NCBI RefSeq assembly: GCF_016918075.2
Contig: NZ_JAERPS020000004.1
Location: 372,001 to 436,000 of the forward strand
Source of the DNA: Rheinheimera maricola
GTDB taxonomy: Bacteria > Pseudomonadota > Gammaproteobacteria > Enterobacterales > Alteromonadaceae
DNA length: 64,000 bases
Direction of reading: 5' to 3'
In this document: piece by piece, positions 18,245 to 27,011 of the stretch
How positions within the stretch are numbered: the stretch's first letter is position 1
Layout of the letters: every line of letters begins with the position of its first letter
Position numbers and translations under genes: made by a program
Notes under the pieces: generated by a model
What the model saw: only the letters and a program-made list of their open reading frames with translations
Told to the model about the DNA's origin: nothing
Databases searched by the model: none

Positions 18245-19770
18245 AGCTGCTCCAGCTGTTGTAGTGTGGCGGCGGCTTTTGCCAATATAGCGGCTTTATC
18301 ACTGTCGCTGCGCTTATGCCAGTTAGCAAACGGCAATGCAAGCCTGGGATTGGCCGCCAGTTGTTGTTGGTTACGGTTGAGGAAATCCCAGTACAGTGCA
18401 TTAAACGGGCAGGCATCTGCTTCGGTGGTATGCTTAACATTGTAAGCGCAGTTTTTGCAGTAGTTACTCATGCGGTTAATATAAGCCCCGCTGGCGGCGT
18501 AGGGTTTAGAGGCTAATACGCCGCCATCGGCAAACAGTGCCATGCCAAGGGTGTTAGGCAGCTCTACCCATTCATAGGCGTCAGCATAAACAGCCAGATA
18601 CCAATCTGTGACTTGCTTAACCGATAAACCCGCCAACAACGCGAAATTGCCGGTGATCATTAAACGTTGAATATGATGCGAGTAAGCATGTTCTATGGTG
18701 TGTTGCACAGCTTGCTGCATGCAACGCATTTGCGTTTTCCCGTGCCAGTAAAACCCGGGTAAATCGCGCTTTGCCTGTAAGCCATTGCGTTGTTTATAGT
18801 CTGGCATTAGTAACCAATACAGGCCGCGGACATACTCGCGCCAGCCTATCAATTGGCGGATAAAGCCCTCGGCCGCATTCAGTGGCACCAAACCCTGCTG
18901 ATACGCTTGCTGTACTTTGTTACACATCCAGCGCACATCTAACAAGCCACAGTTTAAATACATGGAACATAAACTGTGAAATATAAACGGCTGGTTCAGC
19001 AGCATTGCGTCCTGATAGTCACCAAACACCGGCAGTTGCTGTTGCACAAAATGCAAAAAAGCCCGCCGAGCATCTTTGCCTGTAACGGCATAACAAAAGT
19101 TATCGCTACTGCCCATATTGTCAGGGAAATGCTGTTCAACCAGGCAGACAACTTCAGCTGTTATAGCGTCAGGTGCAAAGCGCAGTGGCGGAATTTGTTC
19201 TAAATCAGCCGGGCAGGCTTTACGGTTCTCCGCGTCATAATTCCATTTGCCGCCTTCAGGTGTATCGCCTTGCATTAGTAAGCCGGTATAGCGGCGCATA
19301 TCGCGGTAGAAGTACTCCATGCGTAACTGCTTTTTATCTTTCGCCCAGGCAGCGAAACGTGGCGCATCACAAATAAACCGATCATCGTCCAAAATACTCA
19401 GCGGCAGAGAAAACTGTTGTTGCCAGCTGTTTATTTCTTGCTGCAAGCGGTATTCACCACAGTGAGTAACAGTAATGCCATCAAGTGTCGGATATTGCTG
19501 CAGGGTATAATTCACAGCATCTGTCATGCTCTCTATGCCGGAGTGTTCAGCAAAACGCAGGTAGCACACTTGCAAGCCCTGTTGCTGCAGTACTGTCGAG
19601 AAATGACGCATAGCACTAAAAATAAGTATAATTTTGTGTTTATGATGCGCTACATAGCTTGCCTCGCTGCCAACCTCTGCCAGCAGGATCACATCGTCGG
19701 TGCTTACCTGACGTAAGGCGGCAAGGGCAGGGCTGAGTTGGTCACCCAAAATAACAATAAGTTTAGCCAT
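18241..19770 (-). CDS. iron-sulphur (6-4) photolyase/cryptochrome (FeS-BCP, PhrB/CryB type)
   Basis: Protein of 509 aa starting MAKLIVILGDQLSPALAALR. Four cysteines C350, C438, C441 and C454 have the spacing, and to my recollection the numbering, of the [4Fe-4S] ligands of Agrobacterium PhrB. The HHIQRLMITGNFALLAGL and VELPNTLGMALFADGG blocks are typical of this prokaryotic (6-4) photolyase class. Likely repairs (6-4) photoproducts using FAD and a ribolumazine-type antenna. First gene of the operon; the 126-bp gap to zrgA-like 19897 holds its promoter. Confidence 0.9.
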   Translation of the reverse strand: MAKLIVILGDQLSPALAALRQVSTDDVILLAEVGSEASYVAHHKHKIILIFSAMRHFSTVLQQQGLQVCYLRFAEHSGIESMTDAVNYTLQQYPTLDGITVTHCGEYRLQQEINSWQQQFSLPLSILDDDRFICDAPRFAAWAKDKKQLRMEYFYRDMRRYTGLLMQGDTPEGGKWNYDAENRKACPADLEQIPPLRFAPDAITAEVVCLVEQHFPDNMGSSDNFCYAVTGKDARRAFLHFVQQQLPVFGDYQDAMLLNQPFIFHSLCSMYLNCGLLDVRWMCNKVQQAYQQGLVPLNAAEGFIRQLIGWREYVRGLYWLLMPDYKQRNGLQAKRDLPGFYWHGKTQMRCMQQAVQHTIEHAYSHHIQRLMITGNFALLAGLSVKQVTDWYLAVYADAYEWVELPNTLGMALFADGGVLASKPYAASGAYINRMSNYCKNCAYNVKHTTEADACPFNALYWDFLNRNQQQLAANPRLALPFANWHKRSDSDKAAILAKAAATLQQLEQL

Positions 19771-19855
19771 AGTAATCGTGATTTTTTCATAATATGAGCT
19801 TTACGCAGGGCAGCGCTGCGACGATCAGACCGTAGCAGACAGAAACTGCTTTGTG

Positions 19856-19871
19856 TTATGTTGTCACATAA
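19856..19871. promoter_or_regulatory. inverted repeat upstream of the DUF2796 gene
   Basis: TTATGT and ACATAA form a 6-bp inverted repeat around TGTC, 25 bp before the start codon, inside the probable promoter. It could be a metalloregulator site (Zur-like sites are AT-rich palindromes), but it does not match a Zur box well. Confidence 0.25.
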
Positions 19872-19896
19872 ATAACAGGATGAAGGACTTTACGCT

Positions 19897-20511
19897 ATGA
19901 AGTTATCTTTATTGGCCTGCATACTGATCGCCGCCGGCTTAAACACTGCGGTGGTGGCGGCGCAACAGGCAGAGCATGCGCAAGCGGCAGTTGAGCCGGA
20001 ACATCAGCATGATCATAACTATCAGCACGACCACGAACATGATCGCGACGATGATGATATGCCGACGTTGGGTGCGCATGTGCACGGGCACGCGGTGTTA
20101 ACACTGATACTCGAGGGCAACGAAATGCAGCTGGCGTTTCAAGCGGCTGCACAAAGTATTGTTGGTTTTGAGCACAAACCCAACACCGCAGAGCAACATC
20201 AGGAAGTCGCCGCGGCCATTGCGGTGTTTAATCAGGGCGGTTGGTTTACGCTAAATGCCGATGCCAATTGTGAGCTGGTAGTAGCTGAAGCCAGTACCGA
20301 CTTAACAGAAATGCAGGCTAACAAAGGCCACGCCGATTTTTATGCCAATTACCAGCTGTTATGTCAGCGTCCGGCGCGGCTAACTGAGCTGCAACTGCCG
20401 GTTTTCAACCTGGTGCCGGCGCTGGAAAAAATCGATGTGCAGTGGATTGTTAATGGCCAACAAGGCGCAGCGCGAACAACCTTGACCAATAGCACAGTGC
20501 GCTTGCGTTAG
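19897..20511 (+). CDS. DUF2796 (ZrgA-type) periplasmic His-rich protein
   Basis: Protein of 204 aa with a Sec signal peptide (residues 1-22). A His/Asp-rich linker follows (about 35-55, HQHDHNYQHDHEHDRDDDD), then the DUF2796 body beginning TLGAHVHGHAVLTLILEG. DUF2796 includes V. cholerae ZrgA, a periplasmic protein of a zinc-acquisition operon. The histidine cluster fits zinc binding. The ABC ATPase, permease and DUF3299 gene next to it resemble the other zrg components, but here the genes are split into convergent and divergent units. Confidence 0.82.
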   Translation: MKLSLLACILIAAGLNTAVVAAQQAEHAQAAVEPEHQHDHNYQHDHEHDRDDDDMPTLGAHVHGHAVLTLILEGNEMQLAFQAAAQSIVGFEHKPNTAEQHQEVAAAIAVFNQGGWFTLNADANCELVVAEASTDLTEMQANKGHADFYANYQLLCQRPARLTELQLPVFNLVPALEKIDVQWIVNGQQGAARTTLTNSTVRLR

Positions 20512-20514
20512 CGC

Positions 20515-20540
20515 AAAAAAACGGCAGCCTTAGCTGCCGT
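20515..20540 (-). terminator. rho-independent terminator of the DUF3299 gene
   Basis: ACGGCAGC-CTTA-GCTGCCGT is a perfect 8-bp stem. On the minus strand it is followed by six T, 5 bp after the DUF3299 stop. It may also slow transcription from the convergent DUF2796 gene. Confidence 0.85.
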
Positions 20541-20544
20541 AGTA

Positions 20545-21105
20545 TTAATAGGTATATTCTTCTATGTTGTCGACCTTCAGGCTGTAGGCGGCCTGGCCCA
20601 AATCATGTGTCATCACATCTGTTGTTAGGGTGCCGCTGATCCAGAACGGTGAGTAAATCATATCCGCTTTCAAATCTTTAGCGCCATTGACAAAAATCAT
20701 TTGGTTGGGTGGCGGTGGCGGTACGTGAATACAAGCGCCAAAATACGGCACTAAAAAGAAGCTGGTGACATTTTGCTCGGCGTCAAACTCCAGCGGTACA
20801 ACAAAGCCCGGTACCCTCACCTTGGTGTTATTGTATTTTTCTACCACTTTGGCAGAGTTCATAATTTGCTGCCATTGCTGCGCTGCCGGATCATCGCCTT
20901 TATAGTCATCATCAAACGGCGATGGTTGGCTGTAATCGTGCTGCACTTCAGGCATCTGTTCCAGCAGCTTTAAATCTTCTTCCGGCATTAAGTCGGTCCA
21001 TTCAATGGTTTTGACTTCACTGGCGGCGAGTGTGGCAGAAAATAATAGTGCTGACAGTGTTGCGACCAGTGTCAGATATAAAGCAACAGATAACGTCCGT
21101 AGCAT
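20545..21105 (-). CDS. DUF3299 periplasmic protein
   Basis: Protein of 186 aa with an N-terminal signal peptide (cleavage near TLAAS, residue 28). The DUF3299 motifs VRVPGFVVPLEFD and FFLVPYFGACIHVPPPPPNQMIFV include a Cys-x-His pair that could bind metal. The family is often found beside DUF2796 and MacB-like ABC genes and is linked to zinc acquisition in Vibrio. It is divergent from the ABC ATPase gene with a 52-bp shared promoter gap. Confidence 0.8.
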   Translation of the reverse strand: MLRTLSVALYLTLVATLSALLFSATLAASEVKTIEWTDLMPEEDLKLLEQMPEVQHDYSQPSPFDDDYKGDDPAAQQWQQIMNSAKVVEKYNNTKVRVPGFVVPLEFDAEQNVTSFFLVPYFGACIHVPPPPPNQMIFVNGAKDLKADMIYSPFWISGTLTTDVMTHDLGQAAYSLKVDNIEEYTY

Positions 21106-21157
21106 TGGAGCTTGCTCCCCTAAATTGGCATAATGGCAAAAACGTCAATATCATAAC

Positions 21158-21868
21158 ATGACACTGAGATCGCCTGTGACTGACAAGCCGAAAATTCCTG
21201 CTATTGAACTCAAACAACTGCGATTCTACTACCAGGCTGCGGGTTGGCAACTTAATCTGCCGGCACTTACGTTAAAGGTTGGCGAGCATTTATTTGTGCG
21301 TGGCGCCTCGGGTAGCGGTAAAACCACGTTGCTTAATCTACTTAGTGGTATCGCGCAGCCGATCAGTGGCGAGTTGTATATTAACGGCCAGCCATTGCAC
21401 CAGTTAAGCAGCGGAAAGCGAGATACGCTGCGGGCGCAGCAAATAGGCGTGGTGTTTCAGCAGCTAAACCTTATTCCGTATTTGTCAGTGCTGGACAATA
21501 CCCTGTTAAGCAGCCATTTTGCTGGCCAATGCAAGGCAGACAGCATGCCGCGGGCAATAGCGTTGCTGCGCCGGTTGGGGCTGGCGGATAATTTGCATCG
21601 ACAAGCCGCCAACGCGCTTAGTGTGGGCCAGCAGCAGCGGGTGGCCATTGCCCGGGCATTGTTACCACAACCAACATTGTTAATTGCCGATGAACCCACC
21701 TCGGCACTGGATAGTGAAAACCGTGACGCCTTTATGCGTGTGATGCTGGCTGAAGCCGATGCTAACGGTTGCACCGTCATTTTTGTTAGCCACGATCAAA
21801 GTTTGTTGCAGTATTTTAACCTGCAACTGGATATGCAACGGTTAGAGCTAGGAGCACAACCATGCTGA
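21158..21868 (+). CDS. ABC transporter ATP-binding protein (LolD/MacB type)
   Basis: ATPase of 236 aa. Walker A is GASGSGKTT, the Q-loop is VVFQQLNLIPYLSV, Walker B is LLIADEPTSALD and the H-loop is VSHD. The signature is LSVGQQQR, in which the first Gly of the usual LSGGQ is Val. It pairs with the permease gene it overlaps by 7 bp. Members of this type drive FtsX-like permeases rather than importers with TM channels. Context suggests a role with the DUF2796/DUF3299 zinc-linked proteins. Confidence 0.88.
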   Translation: MTLRSPVTDKPKIPAIELKQLRFYYQAAGWQLNLPALTLKVGEHLFVRGASGSGKTTLLNLLSGIAQPISGELYINGQPLHQLSSGKRDTLRAQQIGVVFQQLNLIPYLSVLDNTLLSSHFAGQCKADSMPRAIALLRRLGLADNLHRQAANALSVGQQQRVAIARALLPQPTLLIADEPTSALDSENRDAFMRVMLAEADANGCTVIFVSHDQSLLQYFNLQLDMQRLELGAQPC

Positions 21869-23118
21869 TGAAGCTTGCCCGACTAAGTTTATGGAACCGC
21901 CGGGGGACCGTGTTGATGACCTGGTTGTCGTTAACCATTAGCATCGCTTTGCTGCTAGGTATTGACCATTTACGTACCGAGGCAAAAAGTAGTTTTACCA
22001 GCACCGTATCCGGCACTGATTTAATTGTTGGTGCCCGCTCTGGGCAGCTCAATCTGCTGTTGTATTCGGTATTTCGTATCGGCAATGCCACGGCCAACAT
22101 TAGCTGGCCCAGCTATGAACGTATTATCAAACATCCACAAATTGCCTGGAGTATCCCATTGTCACTGGGAGACTCGCATCGGGGCTATCGGGTAATGGGC
22201 ACTACTGGCGATTATTTTCAGTACTATCGCTATGCCAATAGCCAACTACTGAACTTTGCAGCCGGGCAGCCGTTTAACGGCGTATTTGAGACAGTATTGG
22301 GCGCCGAGGTTGCCAGTAAACTGGGCTATCGATTAGGTGAGCAAATTGAGCTTTCGCATGGCGTGGGTGCGGTCAGTTTTAGTCAGCACAAAGACAAGCC
22401 GTTTACGGTGGTAGGCATATTAGCACGCACAGGCACACCGGTTGACCAAACTGTGCATGTTAGCTTGCAGGCAATAGAAGCTATTCACCTGGATTGGCAG
22501 CAAGGCGCGCCGATACCCGGGCGGCAGCTAAGCGCTGAGCAAACCCTTAATCAGGATTTAACGCCAAAATCGATTACTGCTTTTATGCTGGGCTTAAAAT
22601 CGCGTATGGCTACCTTTACCGTGCAGAGGCAAATTAACGAATTTAAACAGGAACCGTTAACGGCTATTTTACCCGGTGTGGCGCTGGCAGAGCTGTGGCA
22701 AATGCTGGGCATGGTAGAGAACCTGTTGTTGCTAATAAGCTTACTGGTGCTGTTAGCCGCTTTGGTGGGCATGATTACCACCTTGCTAGCGTCGATGAAA
22801 GAGCGGCAACGCGAGATGGCCATTTTACGGGCCGCGGGTGCACATCCCTGGTATCTATTCGTATTGGTGCAACTAGAAGTTTTATTGATCACGCTAATGT
22901 CGATGATATCTGCTGCAGCGCTGTTGTGGTTAGGATTATATTTGCTGCAGGATACCCTGGCGGCAGAGTTTGGTCTGTTTATCCGATTAAATATTATCAG
23001 CATGGCTACCCTGTACTGGGCGGGAGCCGTAATACTACTGGCGGCATTTTTGGCCGCGATACCCGGTATCCTGGCTTATCGAAAGGCCGTTGCCGATGGC
23101 CTCACTGTGAGGTTGTAG
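21862..23118 (+). CDS. ABC transporter permease (FtsX/MacB type)
   Basis: Protein of 418 aa. One N-terminal membrane helix (about 16-34), then a periplasmic MacB-PCD-like domain of about 230 residues (SGTDLIVGARSGQLNLLLYSVFRIG at its start), then three C-terminal helices. The FtsX block SMKERQREMAILRAAGAHPWYLF lies between the first two of these. It forms a complex with the ATPase encoded immediately upstream. The substrate is unknown; by neighbourhood, envelope zinc or metal handling. Confidence 0.86.
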   Translation: MLMKLARLSLWNRRGTVLMTWLSLTISIALLLGIDHLRTEAKSSFTSTVSGTDLIVGARSGQLNLLLYSVFRIGNATANISWPSYERIIKHPQIAWSIPLSLGDSHRGYRVMGTTGDYFQYYRYANSQLLNFAAGQPFNGVFETVLGAEVASKLGYRLGEQIELSHGVGAVSFSQHKDKPFTVVGILARTGTPVDQTVHVSLQAIEAIHLDWQQGAPIPGRQLSAEQTLNQDLTPKSITAFMLGLKSRMATFTVQRQINEFKQEPLTAILPGVALAELWQMLGMVENLLLLISLLVLLAALVGMITTLLASMKERQREMAILRAAGAHPWYLFVLVQLEVLLITLMSMISAAALLWLGLYLLQDTLAAEFGLFIRLNIISMATLYWAGAVILLAAFLAAIPGILAYRKAVADGLTVRL

Positions 23119-23225
23119 TGTGCCGCGGCTGGGCTGTACCGCCGGCTTATTGCTGCTGTGAAAGTGGTTGCAACAAATAATAAACATCATTATGTTGCTC
23201 GCGCTAATGTTCTCTGGAGAAAGAA

Positions 23226-23726
23226 ATGCAGTTATTTTTGGTTTACCTTGGTGGCACAGCGCCGGGTGCAAATATTGAGCTACACGATATCCGCTTTGTA
23301 GCCGCTGATAAGATTGAAGATACACACGCCTTATTGTGCCAACAATGGTTTGGCACGGTTAAAGGTTTGCATATTGATAGTTATATGCAGATCACGCACA
23401 TTGATGGTTTTGCTGTCAGCTTACAACGCACAGCGGCACAATGTGCTGATAAACTGTTTTTTGTTAATTTTGGTGGTTACTACCCGGATAAAATTGCTGA
23501 ACAGCATGACTTTATGCTTTGTGTAGCAAGCTCGGCGCAGGACGCCAAAGCCAAGGCCAAGCGTATGCTACTAACCGATGCCGACAGCCCGCATAAAGAT
23601 GACTTACTAGAGCTGGATGAATGCGTTGCCATTGAGCAACTACAGGGCTGGTATGTGCATTTAACACCTTCCGGCCAGAGTCAGCCAATGCGTCCGGATT
23701 GGTCGGGTTATAAGGTTATTGGTTAG
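23226..23726 (+). CDS. DUF1543 protein
   Basis: Cytoplasmic protein of 166 aa starting MQLFLVYLGGTAPGANIELHDIRFVAADKIEDTHALLCQQWFG, the typical DUF1543 N-terminus. A repeated half follows (FFVNFGGYYPDKIAEQHDFMLCVASS). The function is unknown. A GGAGAAAG ribosome site precedes the start. Its 3' end overlaps the convergent membrane-protein gene by 11 bp. Confidence 0.8.
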   Translation: MQLFLVYLGGTAPGANIELHDIRFVAADKIEDTHALLCQQWFGTVKGLHIDSYMQITHIDGFAVSLQRTAAQCADKLFFVNFGGYYPDKIAEQHDFMLCVASSAQDAKAKAKRMLLTDADSPHKDDLLELDECVAIEQLQGWYVHLTPSGQSQPMRPDWSGYKVIG

Positions 23727-24723
23727 TTTGCAGCCAAGGCGACGGCACCGATTTGCCCTGAATGCGCTGCCAAAGCCAGGGCAGTGCCGTAGCCATATCG
23801 CGGCGCATTGGCAGTTGCTGTGGCGTAGTGAGGTTGTCAGGGTCAACAACAAACTCAAAGGCATAGCTACCTTCCTGTCCCATGCGCAAGTCGGTTAATA
23901 GCAGCTGGTCACCTTGTTGTTGCAATGAATAAAAGCCGCGGCTAAACCAGGCTAATTGTTGCACGGGTTTCAAAGCGGCATGGCGCTGTTTGAGCGTTTC
24001 ATCGCGTATTATGTGATGTAACCTTATGCTATCTGAGTCATCCAGCAGGGAATAAAAGCCCTCGGCATAGCCCTGTTCTGTTTGCACTACAATGCGCCAA
24101 AGCACGGTATTCAATGGTGCTGGTGTCACCAACACTTGATGATACTGCAACTGTTGTTGTTGCAAACTACGATGCACCAAGTTACTAACATGCCACTGCG
24201 CCATGACCGACCAGAGTAAGTAGGCTGTAGATACAGCCAACATGGCATTATTAAAAACAAAGCCGCGCTGATGGCGGCTGATATACATGCCCAGCCCAAG
24301 CAGCAGCGGCAGGGTATACAGCGGGTCGATAATAAACATACTGCCAACGGCAAAAGGCGTATTGGTAAATGGCAAACCAAACTGGGTGCCGTAGATAGTC
24401 ATGGCGTCTATTGCAGTGTGTGTTACTAGTATTAACCAGCTCGCAAGTAACCAACGCCAGTAATGTGTCCGTTGCTGGCAAAACAGGGCGGCCAGCCAGG
24501 CCAATACAGGCGATAACAAGGTTTGATACAACAAGGCATGGCTTTCTGTGCGGTGTAACACCATATTGCTGACAACATCACCGTAATCAATGATGACATC
24601 CAAATCAGGCAGTGTGCCCAACACGGCTCCGGCAAATGCTGTTTTCAAGCGAGAGCCATCAGCATTACCCATAACAGCAATGGCAACAGTCGCTCCCAGA
24701 GCGGCTTGAGTTAGTGAGTCCAT
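23716..24723 (-). CDS. YdjM/DUF457-type inner-membrane metal-dependent hydrolase-like protein
   Basis: Protein of 335 aa starting MDSLTQAALGATVAIAVMG. It has the family motif GTLPDLDVIIDYGDVVSNMVLHRTESHALLYQ with H and D residues between about five hydrophobic helices. A DUF457-like AIDAMTIYGTQFGLPFTNTPFAVGSMFIIDPLYTLP follows, and then a soluble C-terminal domain. Related proteins are annotated as membrane-bound metal-dependent hydrolases; the activity is unproven. Confidence 0.8.
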   Translation of the reverse strand: MDSLTQAALGATVAIAVMGNADGSRLKTAFAGAVLGTLPDLDVIIDYGDVVSNMVLHRTESHALLYQTLLSPVLAWLAALFCQQRTHYWRWLLASWLILVTHTAIDAMTIYGTQFGLPFTNTPFAVGSMFIIDPLYTLPLLLGLGMYISRHQRGFVFNNAMLAVSTAYLLWSVMAQWHVSNLVHRSLQQQQLQYHQVLVTPAPLNTVLWRIVVQTEQGYAEGFYSLLDDSDSIRLHHIIRDETLKQRHAALKPVQQLAWFSRGFYSLQQQGDQLLLTDLRMGQEGSYAFEFVVDPDNLTTPQQLPMRRDMATALPWLWQRIQGKSVPSPWLQTNQ

Positions 24724-24756
24724 GCTGCTTGCCGCCGACAGGTTAAAGAGAAGGTG

Positions 24757-25581
24757 TTAGCCAACCGCGCGTTGCAAGCCAATATTCTCGTACTCTTCAT
24801 TGGCATCAAATAACTGGCTGTCTAACGCATTGCGCAGTGCCAGGTAGTCGGCTTTAAGGGTGGATTTTGTAGTGCGCATATCAACATAGTAAGGTGCGCG
24901 GCTGCCATTAAAATCAATAGCATCACCAATCTGTATAAAATGGATCCCCACGCGTTTTAATACTCTGGCCAAGGAGGGTTCTATCATGACATAGGCATGA
25001 TAACGGTCGTCGCGTACGCACATCAATGTAGCAAGCAAATACAACGCAACAGACACTAATTTGCGGCACTGGCTTTCAACAGCCGGCAACCCCGGATGTC
25101 GCTCTGACACCTCTATTAGCTGGCTACGTCTGATATCCTTTGGCACTGCCAGGCGGGATATTTCGCAAATATTATGCCGTGGAAAGTTTGATGGTGCTAA
25201 CGCCGGATTAGTAAAGTTAGTGCCAAAATAGGATTCCACCGGCAGCAGTTGGTCTGGTGCTGCTGAAGTAATTAACCTAACCGTGCCTGCCAGTTTGTTT
25301 GACGCATTTTGCGTGATAGCGCAGTGAATAGCACGCAGGTCAAATTGATCACGCTCCAGTTTGTCTGCGCGTACTGGTTCATAACTCAATTCTTCACAAT
25401 AAACCTGATGCCGCAAACGGAAGGTATCATTGTATTGCTCTGCTGTACGCGGCAATCTGGCCTGATAAAAGTCAGGGAAATACTGTAGCGGGCAATAATG
25501 TTCGACTGATTGCGATGCAACGGGCTGTAATGGTGCAGAATGGAGAAAAGCGATATCTGATACCGCAACGAGAGAACTCAT
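24757..25581 (-). CDS. PEP-CTERM/exosortase-associated acyltransferase
   Basis: Protein of 274 aa of the GNAT/autoinducer-synthase-like fold. Characteristic blocks are YNDTFRLRHQVYCEELSYEP, KLAGTVRLI, NICEISRLAVPKDIR and KRVGIHFIQIGDAIDFNGSRAPYYVDM. Proteins of this type (TIGR03694-like) are found with exosortase and PEP-CTERM polysaccharide loci and may make N-acyl products. No exosortase gene lies in this window, so here it is an orphan. The 319-bp stretch upstream holds its promoter. Confidence 0.8.
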   Translation of the reverse strand: MSSLVAVSDIAFLHSAPLQPVASQSVEHYCPLQYFPDFYQARLPRTAEQYNDTFRLRHQVYCEELSYEPVRADKLERDQFDLRAIHCAITQNASNKLAGTVRLITSAAPDQLLPVESYFGTNFTNPALAPSNFPRHNICEISRLAVPKDIRRSQLIEVSERHPGLPAVESQCRKLVSVALYLLATLMCVRDDRYHAYVMIEPSLARVLKRVGIHFIQIGDAIDFNGSRAPYYVDMRTTKSTLKADYLALRNALDSQLFDANEEYENIGLQRAVG

Positions 25582-25900
25582 AATGTTGCCCCAAAATTCA
25601 TTGTCTGCGCAAACTAAGATCTTATTATTATTCTGATTGCAGAGTGCGCGTAAAAGTCGCTTTCCATAAGGTTAAGTGCTGACAATTCCATTGCAGGGCC
25701 AAAAGACCGGATTTACTATGCAATTGATTATGCCTTACGTCAAATGTCAGTATGATGAATTTATAAGTTTAATGCGCCAACTTAAACTAAGACTATGATT
25801 TAAAAAAGGTAAAAAAATTAAAAAATTAACGGGTGTAACCAAGTGTTAATCGATGTGTTTTGAGGTTTTCTATCCGCTTTGCGCCGCAGGAGTTGCAGCG
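25582..25900. other. non-coding stretch upstream of the acyltransferase gene
   Basis: 319 bp without a credible gene. It holds the promoter side of the acyltransferase gene (minus strand) and the 3' flank of ohrR. A very A-rich patch (about 25800-25830) is the only compositional feature. I see no clear hairpin terminator or operator. Confidence 0.6.
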
Positions 25901-26350
25901 CTACATTTTGCCGCAGGTTTCAAGTTGCTGAATGTCCAGCTGAACTTGACGTGCCAAGGTGCGCAGTTGCACCAAGCGTTCATTGTTAAGTGAAATTTGA
26001 CAGCGTAATGCTGGCATAACTGCTAAGACTTCAGTTTCAAATGCTTTACCGGCAGCCGTCAGTACTACCTGCTTCACTCGCTCATCATGATTAGATGCTA
26101 TTCGTTTTAGCCAGCCTTTTTGTTCCAACTTTTTTACTAGTGGCGTTAAGGTACCACTGTCAAACAGGGTTTTGTTGCCTAAGGCTCCCAGGCTAACGTT
26201 GTCTTGCTGCCATAAAGCCAGCATCACAATATATTGTGGATAAGTTAAATCAAGCGGTTGCAGCAACGGTCGGTACAGCCGCACCACAGCGTTTGAGGCA
26301 CTGTACAGTGCAAAGCACAGCTGCTCTTCCAGCGGCAAGGTTTTGTTCAT
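25901..26350 (-). CDS. ohrR: OhrR-type MarR-family peroxide-sensing repressor
   Basis: Repressor of 149 aa with a winged helix. The reactive cysteine is C12 in LEEQLCFALYSASNAVVRLYRPLL. The DNA-binding region has YPQYIVMLALWQQDNVSLGALGNKTLFDSGTLTPLVKKLEQKGWL, typical of OhrR. A second Cys near the C-terminus (LETCGKM) suggests the two-cysteine class. ATG 26350 has GGAAG 7 bp upstream; a longer start is not needed. Divergent from ohr across a 175-bp gap with a perfect palindrome. Confidence 0.9.
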   Translation of the reverse strand: MNKTLPLEEQLCFALYSASNAVVRLYRPLLQPLDLTYPQYIVMLALWQQDNVSLGALGNKTLFDSGTLTPLVKKLEQKGWLKRIASNHDERVKQVVLTAAGKAFETEVLAVMPALRCQISLNNERLVQLRTLARQVQLDIQQLETCGKM

Positions 26351-26448
26351 CTGTATTCTTCCGGCAATTTTAGCCAAGTGTACCAAAATTAGCCGGCTGC
26401 GTTATAGCACAGGAAATTATATTTCAGGCAATAAAGTTATATGCAACA

Positions 26449-26464
26449 ATCTTGCGCGCAAGAT
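26449..26464. promoter_or_regulatory. candidate OhrR operator
   Basis: ATCTTGCGCGCAAGAT is a perfect 16-bp palindrome in the ohrR-ohr intergenic region, 62 bp before the ohr start. Palindromes with a TTGCGCGCAA core fit proteobacterial OhrR-type sites. Position and symmetry support it; binding is not shown. Confidence 0.65.
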
Positions 26465-26525
26465 AAAAGGGCTTTACTATGCTGTTGTCTACTAACAGCA
26501 AGCAACCTTAACCGAGGAAATAACC

Positions 26526-26942
26526 ATGGATATTCTTTATAAAGCAGTAGTAACGTCAACCGGCGGCCGTGATGGTGCAGCTAAGTCCAACGATGGCTTA
26601 TTAGACGTTAAGCTGTCAGCACCGAAAGAGCTGGGCGGGGCAGGCGGTGCCACCAACCCTGAGCAGTTATTTGCTGCTGGTTATTCGGCCTGTTTTATCG
26701 GCGCACTGAAGTTTGTTGCTGGGGCTGCAAAAGTTAGCCTGCCATCTGACCTTAGCCTGCGTGCGGAAGTGGGTATCGGTAAAATAGAAGGTGGTTTTGG
26801 CCTGGATGTGGATTTGTTTGTTAGCCTGCCGGGCATGGACAACGCTGCTGCCGATGACTTAGTGGCAAAAGCACATCAGGTGTGTCCGTATTCAAACGCC
26901 ACCCGTGGCAATGTCGAGGTTCGCTTACACGTAAGCGTGTAA
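26526..26942 (+). CDS. ohr: organic hydroperoxide resistance protein Ohr
   Basis: Thiol peroxidase of 138 aa (OsmC/Ohr fold) that reduces organic hydroperoxides with lipoylated partners. Catalytic C56 lies in AGYSACFIGAL and resolving C120 in AHQVCPYSNATRGN; R15 (TSTGGRDG) and E46 of the active site are also present. Divergently paired with its repressor gene ohrR and followed by a strong terminator. Confidence 0.96.
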   Translation: MDILYKAVVTSTGGRDGAAKSNDGLLDVKLSAPKELGGAGGATNPEQLFAAGYSACFIGALKFVAGAAKVSLPSDLSLRAEVGIGKIEGGFGLDVDLFVSLPGMDNAAADDLVAKAHQVCPYSNATRGNVEVRLHVSV

Positions 26943-26984
26943 CGGTGTGTCGATAAGCAATAGCCTGGCGCTATTTTCAGTTTC

Positions 26985-27008
26985 AGGCCGGCTTTAAGCC
27001 GGCCTTTT
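26985..27008 (+). terminator. terminator downstream of ohr
   Basis: AGGCCGGC-TTTA-AGCCGGCC stem followed by TTTT, 43 bp after ohr. The facing RND gene ends just beyond it, so it may serve both strands. Confidence 0.8.
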
Positions 27009-27011
27009 GCA

